A stretch of DNA of 6,605 nucleotides from an uncultured Planctomycetaceae bacterium (GTDB lineage: Bacteria > Planctomycetota > Phycisphaerae > UBA1845 > UTPLA1). Below the pieces are notes generated by a model. It did no database searches. It had not been told where the DNA came from and was given only the letters and a program-made list of their open reading frames with translations. The stretch lies in assembly GCA_938008425.1 (NCBI GenBank), contig CALLKH010000400.1, forward strand, positions 1 through 6,605, given 5' to 3'. The translations under genes and the position numbers were made by a program. Shown here in pieces: positions 5,818 through 6,605 of this stretch. Every line of letters starts with the position of its first letter. Position 1 is the stretch's first letter.

Positions 5818-6414
5818 ATGCCACGCAAAGACATGCGGATTCTCGTCGTCGCTGAGGATGGACCCGACGCGGCGGAACTGATCTCAAACCTGGTCATGAA
5901 CCTCGACGCGGATTTCGCGCACGTCGAATCGATCGACGACGCCCGCGATCTTCTCGATGAGCAGGAATTCGACGCCGTCATCGCGACGCAGAGCCTGGCC
6001 GACGGCAGCGGGTTCGATCTGATTGTGGGCGACGAGCCGATCGGCGCGCCGGTCGTGCTGATCGAAGACGAACTCGTCTCCGACCGGCTGGTCACGGCGC
6101 TTCGCTGCGGCGCGGCCGACGTGCTGCCGACGCCGATCGACTACGACTACCTCGTTCGCTGCGTGCGGCGCGTGGTGCGGCACCACAAGTCCGGCCGGCA
6201 GGAGGCGATCCGCGCCAAGCGGCTCCGACGGCTGTCGTCGCGGCTGGTGAAGGACCGCCGCGAGCTTCGCAAGCGGGTCGACCTGATCTGCAACGACATC
6301 GTGACGGCCTACCAGCGCCTTGCGGAGAAGGTCGTCGGCGTGATCGAACCGCAGGGCGGCGGCGGGTCGGATGAGTTTGATGCCGAGGATTTTTCGGTGA
6401 GGTTGAAGGACTGA
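5818..6414 (+). CDS. Degenerate (pseudo-)receiver protein with basic helical C-terminal tail
   Basis: 198 residues. Residues 6-122 follow the CheY receiver pattern of strands and helices (MRILVVAEDGPDAAELI, FDAVIATQSLADGSGFDLI, APVVLIEDE, ALRCGAADVLPTPIDYDYLVRCV), but the catalytic positions are lost. The acid pocket reads A12-E13-D14, the phospho-acceptor position is T57, the switch Ser/Thr position is E83 and the Lys position is T105. Conventional Asp phosphorylation is therefore unlikely. Residues 128-175 form a highly charged helix or coiled coil (KRLRRLSSRLVKDRRELRKR, then CNDIVTAYQRLAEKVV), followed by a Gly-rich, acidic end. I do not recognise the tail as a named domain. The start is well supported by AAGGA (5804-5808), 9 bases before the ATG. 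The neighbouring kinase and regulator suggest an adaptor or allosteric partner in their pathway; that role is inferred. Confidence 0.82.
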   Translation: MPRKDMRILVVAEDGPDAAELISNLVMNLDADFAHVESIDDARDLLDEQEFDAVIATQSLADGSGFDLIVGDEPIGAPVVLIEDELVSDRLVTALRCGAADVLPTPIDYDYLVRCVRRVVRHHKSGRQEAIRAKRLRRLSSRLVKDRRELRKRVDLICNDIVTAYQRLAEKVVGVIEPQGGGGSDEFDAEDFSVRLKD

Positions 6415-6509
6415 GCTGGATGGTGGTCTTGTGTTGCTTGCAGACTTGCAGGCATTCAGCGTCGGCCGCCAGGAGTGTACCGATGGGTCACGTGAATTGA
6501 GTAACTCAT

Positions 6510-6605
6510 TCAGTCCGACAAGTCCGCTGGAGCCAATTCCAAGTCCTTGAACTCGATGGTTTTGCCCCAGATTTCTCGCAGGTCAATCGACCGCTTCGCC
6601 ACGTC
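6510..6605 (-). CDS. Possible C-terminal end of a convergent gene (unknown product)
   Basis: Reading the minus strand from the window's right edge, 31 codons run open to a TGA at 6512-6510. The peptide is DVAKRSIDLREIWGKTIEFK followed by DLELAPADLSD. Most third positions are G or C, and the residue mix looks like a normal soluble protein, but the stretch is short and I recognise no family. The gene would converge on the pseudo-receiver gene, with 95 bases between the stops. That gap shows no clear terminator, only a small direct repeat (CTTGCAG at 6437-6443 and 6445-6451) and the dyad TGAGT-A-ACTCA (6498-6508). Confidence 0.4.
   Translation of the reverse strand, partial: DVAKRSIDLREIWGKTIEFKDLELAPADLSD

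Overview
The window is GC-rich bacterial DNA with strongly GC-biased third codon positions. It probably comes from a planctomycete or similar bacterium. That guess rests on three things: an FG-GAP/integrin-like protein tail, a regulator with an excisionase-type helix-turn-helix placed in front of a receiver, and a soluble HDOD-histidine kinase. It is an inference from gene content, not a phylogenetic result.

Layout, left to right. Positions 2-202 are the C-terminal end of an FG-GAP repeat protein, closed by a very strong intrinsic terminator (253-294). mnmG (325-2193), an intact housekeeping tRNA-modification gene, follows at once. A 434-base gap (2194-2627) has no convincing gene. It holds clustered dyads and stem-loops just after mnmG and forms the long upstream region of the next gene. 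Three plus-strand signalling genes follow: an HTH-receiver regulator (2628-3275), an HDOD-GAF-like-histidine kinase (3325-5586), and, after a 231-base gap, a degenerate receiver with a helical basic tail (5818-6414). The last ~190 bases are less GC-rich and carry the probable C-terminus of a convergent minus-strand gene (6510-6605).

The three signalling genes look like one local phosphorelay module. The kinase has all its catalytic boxes and no membrane segment. The regulator has a complete phosphorylation site and lies 49 bases upstream of the kinase, so the two are probably co-transcribed partners. The third protein has lost the phospho-acceptor Asp and the other receiver catalytic residues, so it is more likely a protein-protein adaptor than a phosphorylated output. 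The kinase's HDOD domain keeps a set of His/Asp/Glu residues spaced like the metal ligands of HD-GYP enzymes, so it may bind metal or have hydrolase activity. A 14-base exact repeat and short dyads occur in the two intergenic regions of the module and may be shared control sites.
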